From Acidobacteriota bacterium (GTDB lineage: Bacteria; Acidobacteriota; Terriglobia; Terriglobales; Acidobacteriaceae): a DNA stretch of 64,000 bases. The stretch lies in NCBI GenBank assembly GCA_013289795.1, contig JABCZH010000010.1, positions 99,308 to 163,307 on the forward strand. Direction: 5' to 3'. Both the position numbers and the translations under genes were made by a program. Below are positions 60,724-64,000 of the stretch, in pieces (the stretch's first letter is position 1; each line of letters begins with the position of its first letter). The notes under the pieces are model-generated. The model was not told the origin of the DNA. It ran no database searches and was given only the letters and a program-made list of their open reading frames with translations.

Positions 60724-61884
60724 ATGAGCGCCATCAAGCAGGAGGTCGCACCCCTGGAGTTGTTCCCACCCCTGCAGCCGCCTGGCCGTTACTTGTTCGG
60801 ACCCGGACCCACGATGGTTGATCCGCGGGTCTATGACGCCCTTTCGAAACCTATTGTTGGGCACCTCGACGCATACTTCATCCAGGTGATGGGAGACATC
60901 CAACAATTGTTGAGAACGGCTTTCGGCACGAGCCACGGTGCCACCCTGGTGATTTCGGGCACGGGCAGCGCCGGCATGGAAGCAGCGGTCGCCAACTTCG
61001 TGGAACCGGAAGCAAAGTTCATGGTATTCGCCAATGGCTATTTTTCCGACCGCATCACGGAAATGGCAAAACGCCACGCCGCTCAGGTCGTCCGCTTTGA
61101 AAAGCCCTGGGGCGAAACCTTCGGGGATGATGAGGCGGCAGAGTTCATCCGTCGAGAAAAGCCCAAGGTTGTGGCCTATGTTCATGCCGAGACATCGACC
61201 GGCGCTTTACAGCCGGGTACAGCGATCTGTGGCGCTGCTCATGACGTCGGCGCCCTGGTGATCGCTGATTGCGTTACCTCGCTCGGCGGACTGGCAGTGG
61301 ATTTCGACCAGACCGGAATCGACGTCGCGTACAGTTGCACGCAAAAAGGCCTGAGTTGCCCTCCGGGATTGTCTCCGATGGCTATTTCGTCACGCGCGAT
61401 GGACTGGCTGCGGGCTCGAACTTCTCTAGTGCGCAGTTGGTATCTGGACCTCAAGCTGATTCATGACTACTCCACGGTGTCACACCGCTATCATCACACC
61501 GCGCCGATTTCGATGTTTTACGCACTACGCGAGGCGCTATTGGTTATCGCGCAGGAGGGAATAGAGAACCGCTGGGAGCGGCATCGCCGTTGCCACCAGG
61601 TCTTCGTCAAGGGCGTGGAAGCCATGGGGCTGCGCCTGCACGTACCCGTCGGGTACCGAATTCCGACCCTGAACACGGTCGGCGTCCCCAAAGATGTTGA
61701 CGAGGCGAAAGTGCGAAAGCGTTTGTTGGATGAGGCCGGCATTGAGGTCGCTGGGGGGTTCGGTCCGTTAGCGGGCAAAGTCTTCCGCATTGGAGTCATG
61801 GGCCCGTTGGCAACCGAAGAAAATGTGCAGTTTTTCTTGAAAGAGTTTAGTAGGGCACTGACCGTCGAGGGCTACTCGATTTGA
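60724..61884 (+). CDS. class V aminotransferase, alanine-glyoxylate/serine-pyruvate type
   Basis: A 386-residue PLP enzyme. The start region GRYLFGPGPTMVDPRVYDAL, SGTGSAGMEAAVANFVEPE and VADCVTSLGG-like VIADCVTSLGGLAVDF match the AGT family; the PLP Lys is in YSCTQKGLSCPPG. RVFRIGVMG-like KVFRIGVMGPLATEENV closes the small domain. It likely transfers an amino group between glyoxylate and alanine, serine or aspartate. GAGGG lies before the ATG. The CoA ligase and PanE-like genes follow on the same strand, 126 and 6 bases apart. Confidence 0.9.
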   Translation: MSAIKQEVAPLELFPPLQPPGRYLFGPGPTMVDPRVYDALSKPIVGHLDAYFIQVMGDIQQLLRTAFGTSHGATLVISGTGSAGMEAAVANFVEPEAKFMVFANGYFSDRITEMAKRHAAQVVRFEKPWGETFGDDEAAEFIRREKPKVVAYVHAETSTGALQPGTAICGAAHDVGALVIADCVTSLGGLAVDFDQTGIDVAYSCTQKGLSCPPGLSPMAISSRAMDWLRARTSLVRSWYLDLKLIHDYSTVSHRYHHTAPISMFYALREALLVIAQEGIENRWERHRRCHQVFVKGVEAMGLRLHVPVGYRIPTLNTVGVPKDVDEAKVRKRLLDEAGIEVAGGFGPLAGKVFRIGVMGPLATEENVQFFLKEFSRALTVEGYSI

Positions 61885-62010
61885 GTGCAACAAGATTCTT
61901 CGCTCACTGGGGATGACGGGCATGAAGAGTGCAGTCATGATCCTCTTGCCTCGCGCACAGCAGGCAAGAAGAGCCCGTCATTCCAGAACCCGCGCCAGAG
62001 GCGACAACGA

Positions 62011-63525
62011 ATGACTCTGAAGTCCGTCGAAACTCTTCTTGACGTCTTACATTTCGCGGACAGCCATACAGCGATCATCGTTCCCGAGCTTGGAATCCGG
62101 GTCACCTACGATTCGCTCCGGCAACAGGTCTTGGGCATGGCGAACGCTTTAGCCTCCGCCGGCATCTGCCGCGGCGACGCTGTGGCGATCGCATTGCCGA
62201 ATGGACTGCCTGCGATTGTAAGTTTTCTGGCGGCCTCCATCGCTGGGACAGCGGCCCCTTTGAACCCGGCGTACCCCTACGAGGAGTTTCTTTTTTTTCT
62301 CGGAGACACCGATGCCAAGGTTTTGCTCTGTCCGCCGGTCGGCGCGGAGTTCGCGCGCAGCGCGGCTGCGGACCGCAAGATCCCAGTGGTTTCGGTGGAA
62401 ATGAGCGACCTCGGAAATGTTCACCTGGCGAATGCCGCCAGCGGAGTTTCGGCAACCGAGCCCACGGCTGACGACATTGCCCTGGTTCTGCACACCAGCG
62501 GAAGCACGGGACGGCCCAAGCGCGTACCCTTGCGGCATTTCAATCTGGCTGTGTCGTCGGCCAATGTTGCCAACACCTACGCTCTTTCGGCGGAGGATGT
62601 TTCGCTATGCATTATGCCGTTGTTTCACATTCATGGGTTGATTGGTTCAATCATGTCAACTCTGCTGTCCGGCGGGACGGTTGTGGTTCCCAGTAAATTC
62701 AACGCGATTTCTTTCTGGCGGACGGTTCGAGAACATCGCGTGACCTGGTATTCGGGGGTGCCCACGATGCATCAGCTTTTGTTGTCCCGGACTCATCAGA
62801 AGCCGGCGGAAGCTGAATCTCTGCGCTTCATACGTTCCTGCAGCGCGCCGTTTTCGGCCGAACTCATTCACAAGATCGAGGATCTCTTTGGCGTGCCTTT
62901 CGTTGAAGCTTATGGAATGACTGAGGCTGCCCACCAGATGACCTCGAATCCCCTGCCCCCGCGACATCGGAAGGCAGGTTCCGTCGGTGTAGGCGCCGGG
63001 CTGCGCATCAGCATCATGGACAAGCAGGGCAACCACCTGGGAACCAACCAGCGGGGTGAAGTCGCGATCCAGGGGGCGAACGTATTTCGCGGATACGAAA
63101 ACAATCCCGAGGCTAACGCTCGCGCCTTCGTGAATGGGTGGTTTCGTACCGGCGACGAAGGGTACCTTGACGCCGATTGCTATTTGTATCTGACGGGACG
63201 AATCAAAGACATCATTATTCGCGGAGGCGAGAATATTGCGCCTCACGAGGTCGATGAGGTTTTGTTGAGGCACTCCGCAGTCGCGGCAGCGGTTACGTTT
63301 GGCTGCGCACACCCTACGTTGGGGGAGGAAGTGGCCGCGGCCGTGGTCTTGCACGAACCCCAAGGCGCGACCGAATCACAACTCATCAAGCACTGCCGTG
63401 AGTCGCTGGCGGAATACAAGTGCCCAACCAAGATTTACCTGGTGGAAAGCATTCCGACGACCGCGACAGGAAAAATTCGCCGTCGCGCAGTCGCCGCCGC
63501 GCTCCTGGATGACCAGCGTGGATGA
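62011..63525 (+). CDS. acyl-CoA synthetase, oxalate-CoA ligase-like
   Basis: A 504-residue ANL-superfamily adenylating enzyme. Motifs: LHTSGSTGRPKRVPL (ATP loop), FVEAYGMTEAAHQM, WFRTGDEGYLDADC, LTGRIKDIIIRGGENIAPHE and the last Lys in TATGKIRRR. The segments MPLFHIHGLIGSIMSTLLSG, WYSGVPTMHQLLLSR and RFIRSCSAPFSAEL closely recall the AAE3/Pcs60 oxalyl-CoA synthetases. With an AGT gene upstream, oxalate or a similar small acid is the likely substrate (inference). I chose ATG 62011; a frame extending back to 61885 is Gln/Arg-rich and less likely. Confidence 0.85.
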   Translation: MTLKSVETLLDVLHFADSHTAIIVPELGIRVTYDSLRQQVLGMANALASAGICRGDAVAIALPNGLPAIVSFLAASIAGTAAPLNPAYPYEEFLFFLGDTDAKVLLCPPVGAEFARSAAADRKIPVVSVEMSDLGNVHLANAASGVSATEPTADDIALVLHTSGSTGRPKRVPLRHFNLAVSSANVANTYALSAEDVSLCIMPLFHIHGLIGSIMSTLLSGGTVVVPSKFNAISFWRTVREHRVTWYSGVPTMHQLLLSRTHQKPAEAESLRFIRSCSAPFSAELIHKIEDLFGVPFVEAYGMTEAAHQMTSNPLPPRHRKAGSVGVGAGLRISIMDKQGNHLGTNQRGEVAIQGANVFRGYENNPEANARAFVNGWFRTGDEGYLDADCYLYLTGRIKDIIIRGGENIAPHEVDEVLLRHSAVAAAVTFGCAHPTLGEEVAAAVVLHEPQGATESQLIKHCRESLAEYKCPTKIYLVESIPTTATGKIRRRAVAAALLDDQRG

Positions 63526-63531
63526 CCGACC

Positions 63532-64000
63532 ATGAAATTCCTGATCGCAGGAGCGGGAGCCATCGGAGCCTACATCGGTGCGCGCATGGCACAGGCTGGA
63601 TTCGATGTCACTCTGCACGCGCGCGGGCCGCACCTCACCGCCATGCAGGAGCATGGAGTGCACGTGAAGACTGCCGAGGGAGACTTCGTGGCGCAACCCA
63701 CGGTCGCCAGTTCCCTGGCAGAAGTGGGCCCGGTGGACGTGGTCTTCCTTGGGGTGAAAGCGCACGGCCTGCCACAACTTGCGCCTCAGTTGAAGCCGGT
63801 GTTAGGGCCGCAGACCACAGTCGTCAGCACGCAGAATGGAATTCCCTGGTGGTACTTCCAGGGTTTTGGTGGTGATTGGGAGGGAATGCGTCTGGAACGG
63901 GTCGATCCCGGCGGTGTGATCTCATCGGCCATCGAAGCCCATCGTGTGGTCGGATCCATCGTTTACCTGGCCACCGAGATTACCGCGCCCGGAGTGATTC
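63532..64000 (+). CDS. 2-dehydropantoate 2-reductase family (PanE/ApbA), 3' truncated
   Basis: The first 156 residues of a PanE/ApbA-type reductase; the gene runs off the right edge. The start MKFLIAGAGAIGAYIGARMA is the NADP-binding GxGxxG motif. VDVVFLGVKAHGLPQLAPQL and VVSTQNGIPWWYFQGFG (the family's NG motif) follow. PanE makes pantoate for CoA; distant members act on other 2-oxo acids. Its place 6 bases behind the CoA ligase suggests the paralogue class rather than the pantothenate enzyme, but this cannot be settled from half the gene. Confidence 0.88.
   Translation, partial: MKFLIAGAGAIGAYIGARMAQAGFDVTLHARGPHLTAMQEHGVHVKTAEGDFVAQPTVASSLAEVGPVDVVFLGVKAHGLPQLAPQLKPVLGPQTTVVSTQNGIPWWYFQGFGGDWEGMRLERVDPGGVISSAIEAHRVVGSIVYLATEITAPGVI

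Noticed and set aside
1..64000. tRNA, rRNA, CRISPR, transposase, integrase or phage genes
   Set aside because: No cloverleaf with a GTTCGAATC-type arm, no regular spaced repeats and no recombinase motifs were found by reading both strands; a covariance-model scan would be needed to exclude small RNAs.

Overview
The window is bacterial chromosome, about 58-60% G+C, densely coded on both strands, with no rRNA, tRNA, CRISPR array or insertion sequence that I could find. It comes from a diderm: it encodes CMP-KDO synthetase, an OmpA-type protein, an OprP-type porin, a YaiO-type outer-membrane barrel and many Sec signal peptides. The mix (MXAN_5187-type protein, large TPR protein, two-membrane-protein pair, tandem ThyX, dispersed ACCACAGAGG palindromes, argRCBDFGHAJ order) fits Acidobacteriota (Terriglobia-like soil bacteria). 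That assignment is inference from gene content, not from a marker gene.

Layout. 0-16 kb: housekeeping and conserved unknowns: a DUF2059 end, a membrane-protein pair, purM, a VapBC module, tandem ThyX, fabG, GNAT, dienelactone hydrolase, an XRE regulator, purH and a large TPR protein. 16-18 kb: a relic zone (VapC fragment, IPT/TIG fragment, GCTGANN heptads) next to dgt. 18-28.6 kb: M20 peptidase, OmpA protein, kdsB, then a leftward run coaD-aspC-manA-manC-pgm-M48 protease supplying CoA, transamination and GDP-mannose precursors. 28.8-33.7 kb: histidine kinase, OmpR-type regulator and ECF sigma factor in one run, then a DUF1330 protein and an S41-family protein without the usual catalytic residues.

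33.7-41 kb: a tightly coupled leftward operon for a synthase-dependent exopolysaccharide: UDP-GlcNAc 2-epimerase, processive GT2 synthase, bactofilin-like protein, polysaccharide deacetylase, YaiO barrel and a membrane protein. An exported GH38 alpha-mannosidase diverges from it. This recalls the poorly characterised yai locus of E. coli and is the best candidate in the window for an undescribed system.

44.7-53.6 kb: a complete arginine operon argR-C-B-D-F-G-H-A-J. Every junction overlaps, and two ARG boxes sit between a TTGACA promoter and argR. It holds both acetyl-CoA-dependent (argA) and recycling (argJ) routes to N-acetylglutamate.

53.8-60.3 kb: a PstS-like binding protein with altered anion loops, small secreted proteins, a large lipoprotein and an OprP/OprO-type porin. 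60.7-64 kb: class V aminotransferase (AGT type), an oxalate-CoA-ligase-like enzyme and a truncated PanE-type reductase, possibly an operon for glyoxylate/oxalate chemistry.
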